64,000 bases of DNA from Bradyrhizobium nanningense (lineage in GTDB: Bacteria; Pseudomonadota; Alphaproteobacteria; Rhizobiales; Xanthobacteraceae). Below are positions 50,412 to 60,092 of the stretch, in pieces. How positions within the stretch are numbered: the first letter of the stretch is position 1; each line of letters starts with the position of its first letter. Below the pieces are notes generated by a model. It was not told where the DNA came from and searched no databases. It saw only the letters and a program-made list of their open reading frames with translations. The position numbers and the translations under genes were made by a program. The stretch covers positions 1 to 64,000 of the forward strand of contig NZ_LBJC01000028.1 in assembly GCF_004114535.1 (NCBI RefSeq), written 5' to 3'.

Positions 50412-53400
50412 TCATGCCGCCTGATCAGCATTCACCGGCAGCGTGAACTCAAACGTTGCGCCGAAGGGCGCGTTTGGAGTGACCCACAGCCGGCCACCGT
50501 GGGCTTCGATGATCGAACGGCAGATTGAGAGTCCCATACCCATGCCGCTGGATTTTGTAGTGAAGAAGGGCTCGAACAGCCGCCCCGCATTCTCGGTGGA
50601 GATCCCGACACCGCAATCCGTCACACTTACGTGCACTTGTTGTGTCTCTTGTTGGCCAGATTGGATCATCAGTTGCCGCGGGCGATCCGTGACCGATTGC
50701 ATGGCTTCAATACCATTCATCACCAGGTTCATAACCACCTGCTGCAAATGGACCCGATCGGCCATGATCGTGGGCAGGGTTGGGGCCAACTCCAAATGCA
50801 ACGACACCAGGTGGCTGGTTAACTCACCCTCCAGCAGCGCGATGACCTCATTGATGACGTCATTGACGTCGAGCGTTACTTTCTCAATCTCAGCCTTTTT
50901 CGCGAGCGTCCGGATGCGCCGGATCACCTCACTCGCTCGATTGTTAGCTTTGACGATCAATTCCAGGCAACCGCGCGCTTCGTCCAAGTCCGGAGTTGCG
51001 CGGTCGAGCCATTTCCGACAGGCCAAGGCGCCGTTGTCGACGGCCGCGAGTGGCTGTTGCACCTCGTGCGCGATCGAGGCCGTCAACTCTCCAAGGGAGA
51101 TCACCCGACTAATGTGAGCAAGCTCAGCCTGCGTTTGGCGGTATCGCCGCTCGCTTTCACTGGTCTCGCGCCGAAGCCGCGCCAATTGCAGGTTTGCTTC
51201 GACGCGGGCGATCAGCTCGCGGGCGCTGAACGGCTTCAGAAGATAGTCATCGGCGCCTGCTTCTAGTCCCTCAACCTTCGCTTCCTCGCCAGCACGTGCC
51301 GAAAGCAGGACTACCGGCACGTCACGAAGAGCACCATCTCTACGGATCGCCTGAAGGAGGCCGAACCCGTCAAGCCGCGGCATCATCACATCTGTGAGGA
51401 TGAGGTCCGGACGCCTCGCGCGGGCGGCGTCGAGCGCTGCCTGGCCATCCGCAACAGCCTGCACGTCATAGCGCGCGGCCAGCAGGCGCCGTACGTACTC
51501 GAGCATATCGGCGTTGTCGTCGGCAACCAACACCGTTGCACGTTCGACTGCAGCAGCGACCCGATGTGGACTGATCAGTTCCTTTTCGATCGCACCCTCG
51601 TGTGCCACACCGCCGGGGAGCGAGCGCAACGCCTCCTCGACGAAGGCTTCCGCCTGGCCCCCCGTTTGAGCCATCGTCGGCTCGCCGCCAATTCGCTCTC
51701 TCGGCAGGTGGGCGGTGCCCATCGGAATCATCACCGTGAAGGTTGTGCCGCTCCCGAGAACGCTTTGCGCCCACACCGTGCCGCCGTGCAACCTGACGAG
51801 TTCCTGTACGAGCGCTAGTCCGATCCCGGTCCCCTCCATCGTGCGGCCCTCCTGGCCCTCGACGCGATAGAAGCGCTCGAAAAGCCGCGGAAGCTCGGAC
51901 TCTGGGATACCCACCCCGGTGTCACGGACGACTAGCTGTACCGAGGGTCCTGCGGGCCGAAGCACCACCGCGACTTCTCCGTTGAACGTGTACTTGAAGG
52001 CGTTCGACACGAGGTTGAGGACGATCTTCTCCCACATGTCCCGGTCGACGTAGACGGGGCCGGAGAGAGGTGGGCAGTCGATGGTGAAACGTAGGCCCGC
52101 CCGGCTCATCGCTGACCTGAAATTACTGGCGACTTCCGCCGTATAGACAGCCAAGTCGATGGGCTCATAGAGCGCCCGGACACGGCCCGCCTCAATGCGG
52201 GAGAAGTCAAGCAGCGTGTTGACCAATTTGAGCAGCCGCAGGCCGTTGCGGTGCATGATCTCAAGATCGCGCCGCTCGGAGACAATCGTGGCCGCCGTCG
52301 GATGGCGCACCAGGGCATCTTCGAGCGGCCCGAGCATCAGGGTCAAAGGCGTGCGGAACTCGTGGCTTGCGTTGGAAAAGAAGGCGGTCTTAGCGCGATC
52401 GATTTCGGCGAGGGCCTCGGACCGGCGGCGCTCTTCTTCATAGGCGCGGCTGTTGGCGACCGCCGTGGCCATTTGCGCAGCCACCAGATCGAAGAACCGT
52501 CGATACCGGACGTCGAGCTCCCGGCGGGGATTGATTCCGCCAATAAGCACACCGGTCACGCCGGCATGCTGGCCCGATTTCGCCACCGGCAAGACAATCG
52601 CCTGCCGCGTCGGCTCAGGCCAAATGCCCGCAGGCAGCGCCGCAACACGCAAATGTAGATCATCGAGCACAATCGGCTCACCGTTGCGCACGGCCCGCGC
52701 GATGGACCACCCGTCATTCCCATCCAGCGCGAGATGGCCAGCCGGATGATAGTTCGACCTTTGGAGGCCGGCCGAAGCCGCGAGTGAGACGCCCTGCCCA
52801 TCGTCATCGACCAAGTACAAGAGAGCGAAAGGGATTTCCGGGTTATTTTCCCCAAGGACCTCGGCGAAGGTACGGCATGCTTCCTTGACGCTTTTCGATT
52901 CTGCGGTCCTTGCGGCCAGTTCGCGCAAAATCTGCATCCGACGCTCACTGAGAACCCGCTCTGTCGTTTCGAAGACCGCGGTGAACGCGCCGCCGACGCG
53001 ACCATCGGCGGCCTTGATGGGACTATATGAGTAGGTGAAGTACGCCTCTTCGAGATAGCCGTAGCGCTCCAGCGGAAGCAGCAGGTCTTCGGACCAGGTT
53101 GCTTCACCCCCCTTCAATACACCGTCAAGCTGCGCACCAAGGATGTCCCAAACCTCCGGCCAAACCTCGATGCCCGGACTGCCTAGCGCCTTCGGATGCT
53201 TGCCCCCCGCACCGAGTATAGGCCGCCAGGCATCGTTGTAGAGCACTGTAAACTCCGGCCCCCAGAAAATAACCATTGGGAACCGCGAGTTGAGCAAGAT
53301 GCTTAGGGCCATCTTGAGCGAATCGGGCCATTGCGCCGGTGGCCCCAACGGGGACTGCGTCCAGTCATGGGCACGCATGAGTGCGCCCATTTCGCCGCCA

Positions 53401-53447
53401 CCAGAAAGAAACTCTGGGGGGCGGCTGCCCCCCTCGTCCCGTATCAC
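50412..53447 (-). CDS. Hybrid sensor histidine kinase with two kinase modules around a receiver domain
   Basis: The 1011-residue soluble protein has, in order: a PAS-like domain (WTQSPLGPPAQWPDSLKMAL, about 20-150), a GAF domain (about 165-330), HisKA with NASHEFRTPLTLML (about 360) and HATPase ending GTGIGLALVQELV; a receiver with LILTDVMMPRLDG (phospho-Asp, about 685) and LLKPFS; then a second, FixL-type HisKA with SIAHEVQQPLAAV (about 795) and HATPase with GMGMGLSICRSIIEAHGG. GTG at 53447 is the start because ggaggaagcgcg precedes it directly. Two complete kinase cores in one chain, one on each side of the receiver, are unusual and suggest an internal phosphorelay. Confidence 0.88.
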   Translation of the reverse strand: MIRDEGGSRPPEFLSGGGEMGALMRAHDWTQSPLGPPAQWPDSLKMALSILLNSRFPMVIFWGPEFTVLYNDAWRPILGAGGKHPKALGSPGIEVWPEVWDILGAQLDGVLKGGEATWSEDLLLPLERYGYLEEAYFTYSYSPIKAADGRVGGAFTAVFETTERVLSERRMQILRELAARTAESKSVKEACRTFAEVLGENNPEIPFALLYLVDDDGQGVSLAASAGLQRSNYHPAGHLALDGNDGWSIARAVRNGEPIVLDDLHLRVAALPAGIWPEPTRQAIVLPVAKSGQHAGVTGVLIGGINPRRELDVRYRRFFDLVAAQMATAVANSRAYEEERRRSEALAEIDRAKTAFFSNASHEFRTPLTLMLGPLEDALVRHPTAATIVSERRDLEIMHRNGLRLLKLVNTLLDFSRIEAGRVRALYEPIDLAVYTAEVASNFRSAMSRAGLRFTIDCPPLSGPVYVDRDMWEKIVLNLVSNAFKYTFNGEVAVVLRPAGPSVQLVVRDTGVGIPESELPRLFERFYRVEGQEGRTMEGTGIGLALVQELVRLHGGTVWAQSVLGSGTTFTVMIPMGTAHLPRERIGGEPTMAQTGGQAEAFVEEALRSLPGGVAHEGAIEKELISPHRVAAAVERATVLVADDNADMLEYVRRLLAARYDVQAVADGQAALDAARARRPDLILTDVMMPRLDGFGLLQAIRRDGALRDVPVVLLSARAGEEAKVEGLEAGADDYLLKPFSARELIARVEANLQLARLRRETSESERRYRQTQAELAHISRVISLGELTASIAHEVQQPLAAVDNGALACRKWLDRATPDLDEARGCLELIVKANNRASEVIRRIRTLAKKAEIEKVTLDVNDVINEVIALLEGELTSHLVSLHLELAPTLPTIMADRVHLQQVVMNLVMNGIEAMQSVTDRPRQLMIQSGQQETQQVHVSVTDCGVGISTENAGRLFEPFFTTKSSGMGMGLSICRSIIEAHGGRLWVTPNAPFGATFEFTLPVNADQAA

Positions 53448-53666
53448 CGCGCTTCCTCCAATTTTTTGGCCGCGCTCATCGAGGCGGTAGCGGTGACGTC
53501 GAGATGTTCCATCGCGACCGGCCGCGAGGACGCCTACAAACCGTACAGCGCAACGCCAAGCGGGTTGATCGGTTCCACCCTCAATCCCCTCGCCTTTGCG
53601 ACGTGCTCCTCCAAACGCGGATCTGTGTGCGCGAATGCCCTCGGCGAAAGAGCTCGCCATCGGCGC

Positions 53667-53825
53667 TTACCGCGCTTTGAGCAGCTCGGCGCTCCCTTGA
53701 ATGTCACCTCGTCGCACTTGATCTAGTGAGTACCACGCCGCACCAGCGAGGTGAACCACGATGAGGCGCAAAGATATATAAGCAAAAAGGATGCCCTCTC
53801 CCGTCAAAACCACCATCTCCTTCAT
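53667..53825 (-). CDS. Possible small membrane protein (low confidence)
   Basis: A 52-residue frame reads MKEMVVLTGEGILFAYISLR, then LIVVHLAGAAWYSLDQVRRG. It has one hydrophobic segment and a charged tail. It sits between two histidine kinase genes on the same strand. There is no strong ribosome-binding site before 53825; an ATG three codons in directly follows aaggag. Kept only as a candidate. Confidence 0.3.
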   Translation of the reverse strand: MKEMVVLTGEGILFAYISLRLIVVHLAGAAWYSLDQVRRGDIQGSAELLKAR

Positions 53826-54081
53826 AACCGCGCTGCGATGATCTCGCGCAAAGTGTGAAAGGCCGAGGCGCGCTAAGTGGCCGCGATGGTAGTGAGTGTC
53901 TTTCTGGGCGATCGATGCGCGATGGCAAAAAATGTTCAATCTGAGAGGTGGGATATCGCGACGCACGCTGAGCCAGACATTGAAGTGACTCGAACATGAG
54001 GTCACGCGAACCCCAATCCGGCGATTTCGCCGCTGACTGTGGCCGAACGGAAACAGACGCGGCTGAGAAGCACTGCGCAAG

Positions 54082-55680
54082 CTAGTGCTCCCGGTGGACA
54101 GGCAGCGTGAATTGAAAAATGGCACCTTGGGGCAGATTGGCGGTCACCCACAATCGGCCCCCATGGGCCTCGATGATCGATCGGCAAATTGACAGCCCCA
54201 TCCCCATCCCGTGCACCTTGGTCGTAAACTGCGGTTTGAATATCAGATCGACAGCGCTCGGCTCGACGCCCTTCCCCACGTCTTCCACCGATACCAAAAG
54301 ATTGACGGGGTCGTATACTTTAGACCTTAAGGAAAGTATCCGGTCCCCATCTTCAGTGGCCATTGAATCGATCGCGTTTGTGATCAAATTCACGAGCACC
54401 TGCTGCAGCTGAACCTGGTTGCCCTCTATCGGTGGGAGCGATGGGTTGTAGTCGGTTTGAACCGCTACCCGATACTTCTGCAGGTCGTCACGCACGAGAT
54501 CCAGAGCTTCGCGGATCAGGTTGTTGACGTCGAGCGAGGTCCGGGTTCGCGCATCCCTCTTGAATAGCGTCCGAATATTCTCGATCACCGCGTCCGCACG
54601 GTGCCCGCTGCTAACGATTCCCTGTAATGCGGCTTTGGCCTCATCGATGTTGGGCGTCGCGCGATCAAGCCAGCGGAGGCCCGTACTGGCGTTCATAATC
54701 ATCGCTGACAGTGGCTGCTTGATCTCATGCGCAACGGTGGCGGCAACCGCGTCCCCCGTCAGCAGACGCACCTCGCGCTCGCGGCGTTGGGCGAGGACTG
54801 CGCGCAACAGTTCACCGTAAAGCATCGTCACTTCTTTCATCAGTATGAGCAGCACAAAGCTGCCGGAAAGCACACCGTAAATTCGCCCGGCATACCAGCC
54901 GATGCTAAAGCGGTACGGAATTGGAAAGGCGGTGAGGGCGATCTCGACAATGTATGCAAACAAGACCAACATCAGCCAGAGATCGAGCACCGAGCGGTGC
55001 CGCAGCCATAGCAAGACGAGTGCGACGACGAATAATGCCGCCATCGGTCCGATCACGTAGTACCAGAGATAGGAAACCTCCGCCGTGTCGAGCATGATGC
55101 GCGGGAGGAGCGCATGGCCTGCTGTAACGAAAACTGTCGCGCAACAGACGAGCGCAGTAACTAATCCGACTGTCGTAAGAACCCACGCACGAATGGAGCG
55201 TGGCGATACCCACTCCATCGGATCGGCATCCTTCAGCAGGGTATAGACGATTGCGAACAGCGCGAAGCCGAGGTGCGACAGGACGTAGAGCCACACCGTA
55301 CTCTGAAGGCCGCCGCCAAGGCCGCCCTCCGGCGCCAATACGCCTGGAAAAGTGAGCGTCCAAGGAATTGCGATGAGCGCCGTCAGGAAATAGCCATTCG
55401 CCAGTGCGAGGAGCGCATACGAACGTACGACGGAAAACTGCGCGAAGAGCAGGGCTGCGGTGATAGAGTCGATGACGAAAATCGCGGTGCCGTAAGCGGG
55501 TATGAAGGCGTCAACCCGCCTCAGCGGCAGGCCCGATAGCGGGCCTGCCACGATGACAAATACAACGAGCAGCACTAGTACAACCCCAAGCGCGAACCGC
55601 CTTTGAGCGACGCTGGGCGAAAGATTCGAGAGTACAAGCTCTTGCCCGTGTAATCCTGCCACTGACCTTTCCATGAACAT
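54082..55680 (-). CDS. Membrane-bound FixL-type sensor histidine kinase (MASE-like input)
   Basis: The 532-residue kinase has an N-terminal membrane domain with about eight helices (residues 20-290), such as LGVVLVLLVVFVIVAGPLSG and LVCCATVFVTAGHALLP. It resembles the MASE4-type sensor. A kinase core follows: VAATVAHEIKQPLSAMIMNA (HisKA, about 315), then QVQLQQVLVNLITNAIDSMA and GMGMGLSICRSIIEAHGGRL (HATPase). The core is closely related to the last module of the dual kinase next door. ATG at 55680 has gtgaggcgaac upstream. No response-regulator gene is adjacent. Confidence 0.88.
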   Translation of the reverse strand: MFMERSVAGLHGQELVLSNLSPSVAQRRFALGVVLVLLVVFVIVAGPLSGLPLRRVDAFIPAYGTAIFVIDSITAALLFAQFSVVRSYALLALANGYFLTALIAIPWTLTFPGVLAPEGGLGGGLQSTVWLYVLSHLGFALFAIVYTLLKDADPMEWVSPRSIRAWVLTTVGLVTALVCCATVFVTAGHALLPRIMLDTAEVSYLWYYVIGPMAALFVVALVLLWLRHRSVLDLWLMLVLFAYIVEIALTAFPIPYRFSIGWYAGRIYGVLSGSFVLLILMKEVTMLYGELLRAVLAQRREREVRLLTGDAVAATVAHEIKQPLSAMIMNASTGLRWLDRATPNIDEAKAALQGIVSSGHRADAVIENIRTLFKRDARTRTSLDVNNLIREALDLVRDDLQKYRVAVQTDYNPSLPPIEGNQVQLQQVLVNLITNAIDSMATEDGDRILSLRSKVYDPVNLLVSVEDVGKGVEPSAVDLIFKPQFTTKVHGMGMGLSICRSIIEAHGGRLWVTANLPQGAIFQFTLPVHREH

Positions 55681-56217
55681 GTTCGCCTCACGTCGAAAGT
55701 TCGCGATGGGCGGCACTTTCGAGTTCGCTGGCCTGAAAGTCGAAATCAGACTTCCAGAATGCGGTGCCTTTCCTATCCACCACTTGCCCGACAAAGTTAT
55801 CCGCCCTCACTAGACCAAAGTCGCAGGGCGCCTCGACCACAGTCTAACGCCAGCGATCACCTTCGCCAATGCCGGCGCGACGCGAGTGCAATTGAGCGAT
55901 ATTGACGTCTGTCTGATACAACACCGCCGGAAGTTGCGCAGCCCGGCTATGAGTGGAAGAGGCCCCGGATGCCATCGGGGGAAAGGAGACGAGAGCTTCA
56001 CTCGGGGTCCGCTCGCGCCGGAGCCGGGCTGACTAGGCGGTCGTTAGCTAGCCCAACCGCAAATGCGGATATCGGTTCAGAGTGTGATGCCCGACACACT
56101 CCGGCCGATTACTGCGCCCAGGAGCGTCTATTCTGGTCCGGGAATTGGCGGGGTCCCTGCCGCCGTTGGCCGAGCGGAGGTCCAGTGGAATACTGCGCCA
56201 GGAACCACCCGCCCCTG
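55681..56217. other. Gene-poor stretch upstream of the membrane kinase
   Basis: About 540 bases without a supported gene; probably the kinase promoter and decayed DNA from the pseudogene that follows. Confidence 0.4.
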
Positions 56218-56501
56218 CAATCGCATCGTCGGCTTTGCAGCGCAGAAGCGCCTGCCGGCGATGTATCAATTCCCGCGAGTGCGCGGTCGCCGCAGGGTTG
56301 ATCAGCTACGGGCCCAACTTCAGAGAGCTACCAGAACGCCGGAGCCTACGGCGGCCGGATCCTCAAGGGCGAAAAGCCCGCTGACCTGCCTGTCATGCAG
56401 CCGACCAAATTCGATTTCCTGATCAATCTCAGGACAGCAAGGCGCTCGGACTGACGGTGCCACTGTCGCCGCTCGCCGAAGCCAGCGAGGTGATCGAATA
56501 G
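56218..56501 (+). pseudogene. Remnant of an ABC_sub_bind-type substrate-binding protein gene
   Basis: Pieces in three frames line up with the C-terminal part of ABC_sub_bind (PF04392) proteins: RIVGFAAQKRLPAMYQF, then CAVAAGLISYGPNFREL, then NAGAYGGRILKGEKPADLPV and MQPTKFDFLINLRTA, then SKALGLTVPLSPLAEASEVI followed by E and a stop at 56499-56501. At least two frameshifts separate the pieces and the first two thirds are absent. It is a decayed gene. Confidence 0.8.
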
Positions 56502-56723
56502 GACGCAAATTACTATAAGGCCGCAAGTGGCTCATCTACGGCTTGCGCGGGGCCAAATGTCCGCCTCTCACCAACATGGGCCACCTTCCCAAGCCTCAGA
56601 ATTCGACAACGTTGGAAAACAGCGACCGGTGGCTCACTTAAGGAGACTCCAACCGCTTGGTCGATCAATTTCGATTGCGCTCCCCTGTATGAATAGAAAA
56701 GCGCAGTTATGTGCGCCAGGAGA

Positions 56724-57818
56724 TTATTCGTTCGTGAAGCCAACGACCGGGCAATTCACCAGATTCCCCGTCGTCTTTACTGCCCCCCCGGCGGGGCTCA
56801 CCAGTAAACCTGACGCGCTCTTGGCTTCGAGATCATCGCCGTCAGTGATCAGTTTCCGTTGACCCTGCGAGATAGCCTCCGTGCTCCACTCGGCCAATCG
56901 CACGTCCCACATCGGAGAATATCCGGCGCTAATCTCTGTGAAGTGCGCGAGGATGTCGAGCGAGGGCCCCTCTCCCTTGATGGCGCTGTCGAGCCCTTGG
57001 CGGTTGGGATCTTTCGTACCCATGTTGCCGTTCACAATCGTATAGATCACCTCTGTCGCGCCGCTCTGCAGAATGTCGCTCTCCGCCGGCGCAAAGGTGG
57101 ACGACTCGAGGGTCGCCGACTCTTCGGAGTTTGCGTCAAAGCTAAGGTAGCGGAGGTGTTTGCCGTTCGCGAAGCCAAACCGGAGCTTCAGGTCCACGGT
57201 GCCCTTATCAGGACAGATGCTCGCCACGGAGTCCGTCACAACAGAATAATCAGGACTGCCGTTGCAGAACGCGATCTTCTCTGGCCCGACGTCGAACGCG
57301 ATGACCGGAGCATTAAAGACAATGTCCTTATCGTTCGTCACCCGAACCAATGGACTGTAGTGCGCATCTCCGACAGACCCGGCCCGGGCCGTCCTAGGAG
57401 GAAAAAAGTTGGGCGCCTCTCCCGCCACTAGCGTCTGCGACGGCGAGAAATCGATCCGGCCAGATTTGAACGTGAAGTTGCCCGAGTCGTCCATTTCCGC
57501 GACCCGCGTGCTCGTCAGGTCTTTGGCTTTAGCAAGACTCGGCGCCCAAGTGAGCCCCATCTTTTTTGAGGTAGCAAAATCACTTACGTCGGTAAGCACG
57601 AACCAAACAGTTTCTCCCGAAGAAAGACGCCCACGATGGAGCGGCAGCGTTACCACCTCTCGTGCGAGGTCCACCTGACCAGACGTAAGGAATTGCTTTG
57701 TGATCCTCTTATCAACAGGTGCACTGGCGGCTAGACTCCCTTGAGGTGCCGAAAGCGACACCACAAGGATCATCATCGATCCGCAAATGCATCTGCCGCG
57801 CTTTTTGCTGGACTCCAT
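56724..57818 (-). CDS. Secreted protein of unknown function, linked to the P460 genes
   Basis: The 364-residue protein has a signal peptide (CICGSMMILVVSLSAPQGSL, cut near LAASA). The mature part is beta-rich: VVTLPLHRGRLSSGETVWFV, DFATSKKMGLTWAPSLAKAK, then HYSPLVRVTNDKDIVFNAPV and HFTEISAGYSPMWDVRLAEW. I recognise the HxGxxxGxxVWFVLTD and YSPLVRV patterns from uncharacterised bacterial secreted proteins, without a name to give. ATG at 57818 follows aaaaggtagagcc; a start seven codons up is possible. It lies 70 bases after the P460 genes on the same strand and probably belongs to their operon. Confidence 0.65.
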   Translation of the reverse strand: MESSKKRGRCICGSMMILVVSLSAPQGSLAASAPVDKRITKQFLTSGQVDLAREVVTLPLHRGRLSSGETVWFVLTDVSDFATSKKMGLTWAPSLAKAKDLTSTRVAEMDDSGNFTFKSGRIDFSPSQTLVAGEAPNFFPPRTARAGSVGDAHYSPLVRVTNDKDIVFNAPVIAFDVGPEKIAFCNGSPDYSVVTDSVASICPDKGTVDLKLRFGFANGKHLRYLSFDANSEESATLESSTFAPAESDILQSGATEVIYTIVNGNMGTKDPNRQGLDSAIKGEGPSLDILAHFTEISAGYSPMWDVRLAEWSTEAISQGQRKLITDGDDLEAKSASGLLVSPAGGAVKTTGNLVNCPVVGFTNE

Positions 57819-57888
57819 GGCTCTACCTTTTTTCTGCATTCAGTCCCGTTTTGCACACATACTTCGAGCGCAGCTCGCTAACGAACTG

Positions 57889-58461
57889 TCACTTTTTCAG
57901 TCCGGGATAGCCTTGCACATAGATCCAGTCGGTTGCCTTGGCGGGGATGTGGCAGCCTAGACAATCAGACTGGAAGTTCGTTGAGGTCGTTTTCACAGGG
58001 TCACCCGCGTCGAACCAAGACCAACCCCAACCATTGCCCCACAGCTTATTATCGGGATGACTGTTTTTGCTGTCCTTCACCATCATGAACCAGCCTTTGA
58101 GGATTTCTTGATGGCTCACCGTCCCGGTCGTCATATCCGAAGTGGCCGCTTCATAAACTTCCTTCACGAGGACCGAACGTTCAGGGAATTTGCCCGTCGC
58201 GCGATAGGCCGCCGCAGTTCCTGGCGAAGCGTACACGACGTGGATCTGCTTGGCGCCCTTATCACCCGCGATAGACCAGCTCCCAAGGAATTCGTATGTG
58301 GTCCGGTAATTCTTCGGGATATGCATGTTACCTGCCGCATCAACAAGTTGTTCCTGTGCACGGGCGGGTTGGCTATTGGCAGGCTGTGAGATGAGGGATC
58401 CCACGCTCACGACCATCACGAACGCGGACGCTGCGGCCGCGCTTCCACGGAATTTCATCAC
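57889..58461 (-). CDS. Cytochrome P460-family protein, copy 2
   Basis: The 190-residue protein has a signal peptide (FRGSAAAASAFVMVVSVGSL, cut near SQP) and the P460 fold: MHIPKNYRTTYEFLGSWSIA, AAYRATGKFPERSVLVKEVY, then NGWGWSWFDAGDP and the haem motif CLGCHIPAKATDW near the C-terminus. P460 cytochromes hold c-type haem with a Lys cross-link and can oxidise hydroxylamine or act on nitric oxide. It starts eight bases before the end of its partner's gap (9 bases apart), so the two form one transcript. Whether the cross-link Lys is kept was not settled. Confidence 0.82.
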   Translation of the reverse strand: MMKFRGSAAAASAFVMVVSVGSLISQPANSQPARAQEQLVDAAGNMHIPKNYRTTYEFLGSWSIAGDKGAKQIHVVYASPGTAAAYRATGKFPERSVLVKEVYEAATSDMTTGTVSHQEILKGWFMMVKDSKNSHPDNKLWGNGWGWSWFDAGDPVKTTSTNFQSDCLGCHIPAKATDWIYVQGYPGLKK

Positions 58462-58469
58462 AGTTCTCC

Positions 58470-59108
58470 CTACTTCTTTATGGTTTGGCCGGGCGGCACC
58501 GGCACCTGGTCGAGCAACGCGTAGAACTGTGTCCAGACGTCATCCCGCTTTGCACTCGCAATGTGGCAGTAGGCGCATTCCTCGATCGGTCGGACACTGG
58601 CGGAGGCCGCCTTGGGCTCATAGTGATGGAAGTTGTAATAGCCCCAACCATCGGTAGCCTTATATCTCTTGGTGTCTTTGACAGTCACATCGGCCCCGTT
58701 GAACGCACCAGGGAAGAAGCCTTTTCCCGATGGCTCGGTTCTCGAACCGTCCGGATGAGTGGCAGGCTGCATGAGCTGCAGTTCTTTCACAAAGATTGTT
58801 CCCTCAGGAAAGACGCCGGTTTTCTTGTAGATCTCGTAAGAACCAGGCTCGATATAAACGTTATGAAATTCGGGAAAGTTTGCTTTGGGAGGGTTTAGGA
58901 AATTGGGCGTCAGTGGCGAACCAACATAAACCCATTCGTGAAAATTCTTTGGCAGGATGAGGTCACCCTCCTTCGTGTATTCAGGAAGATAGCGGCTGGT
59001 GGCGTGCCAATCGTCAGGTGGTGGAAGCTGCGGCTGCTGTGCGAAAACTGCGCTTGCAATAGCGCCAGCGCCGAGGATGGTGGAAAGTGCTAGTACTGTA
59101 CGTTTCAT
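58470..59108 (-). CDS. Cytochrome P460-family protein, copy 1
   Basis: The 212-residue protein starts MKRTVLALSTILGAGAIASA with a signal peptide ending VFAQ. It shows LILPKNFHEWVYVGSPLTPN, YKKTGVFPEGTIFVKELQL, then GWGYYNFHHYEPKAASA and the haem motif CAYCHIASAKRDDVWTQFY. ATG at 59108 has gaggagagcgatc upstream; an earlier in-frame ATG has none. It is the first gene of the P460 operon. The pair differs enough to suggest separate roles. In rhizobia such genes could serve nitrogen-oxide detoxification, which is inference. Confidence 0.85.
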   Translation of the reverse strand: MKRTVLALSTILGAGAIASAVFAQQPQLPPPDDWHATSRYLPEYTKEGDLILPKNFHEWVYVGSPLTPNFLNPPKANFPEFHNVYIEPGSYEIYKKTGVFPEGTIFVKELQLMQPATHPDGSRTEPSGKGFFPGAFNGADVTVKDTKRYKATDGWGYYNFHHYEPKAASASVRPIEECAYCHIASAKRDDVWTQFYALLDQVPVPPGQTIKK

Positions 59109-60092
59109 GATCGCTCTCCTCTGACCAGCTGTATGTCGCCGAATGAGCAATGATGGCATTCGCACGCAGTTGGTCTCATTGACTACGCACAGGTAAGGTT
59201 AGTCGTGGCTGCCGTAATGCGAAAGAAACAAAGGGTCATGAAATTAATGCCCATCCGGAATGACGTCTTCTCGAACTAGCACACCGCGGTGAGGGGGAAT
59301 TGCCGGCGTCAGTTCTTGCTTTTCGACGTCGGCGTGCTCGCGCTACATCTGCTCACTACCGTTCGGCGGCTTGCATGTTCTTGAGCGTGTAATTGTGGCA
59401 GTCGAGAACACGCCAGAGCGAATGGCCCGAATAGGGCGCTCGCACAGCTCAGCGGCTCAGCAAACGTCCCCAGCCTAATCTGGTCGGGCTCTTCGTGATC
59501 ACCGCCGATATCTCGGTCGCACACTCTTCGAGCAGCGAAACGCTTTCACCACTCGGCTTCAGCGCGTGTTGCTGTTATGGTCGCGCCAGCGCTGCAGCCA
59601 CTTGACTGCCGGCGCTACAGTCACCTTCAACAGTCAGAGACGCGCCAGGCCGGCCTGGGACGAACTCGAGCTTCTCATGCAGCGTCGTTGTCAGTCAGCG
59701 GCTCAAAGCGCCGCGGCACATTCCGCGTGCCGAGACCCGGCAGGAACTCACTATCCCGCAACTGGGCGGGTCAGGCTTGCGGCGTGAGACGCTGACCACC
59801 TCCCAGCCCGGGAAGAGAACTTCTTGATCGCTTTTCCGAGTCAGGACCTAGTGGCAACAACTCGTGGGGAGCGATCTGATTCGGGCCGTTACACTCATTA
59901 GGTTTGACCACCGTTTATGCTGCCCTCTCAAACGACTTTCCTGTAGCCTGAACGCAAGATAGAATGTCCCGCTGCATCGGGAACCCCCACGCCTTTAGCG
60001 CGTTCGGGGGTGATGACGGGTAACCGACATGTCGTTTACCCTGGGGCGTTCTTCAATTGCTCGGCAGCGCTTTCGCCGTACGGAGGCGAACC
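59109..60092. other. Divergent promoter region, about 980 bases
   Basis: It separates the P460 operon from a divergent kinase gene. No gene is supported. An inverted repeat (acccccacgc ... gcgttcgggggt) lies at about 59982-60010, just before the kinase gene, and could be an operator or leader hairpin. No FixK-type box (ttgat-N4-atcaa) was found by eye. Confidence 0.45.

Noticed and set aside
59982..60010. Inverted repeat as a terminator
   Set aside because: No T-run follows on either strand and it lies upstream of the kinase start, so it is not called a terminator.
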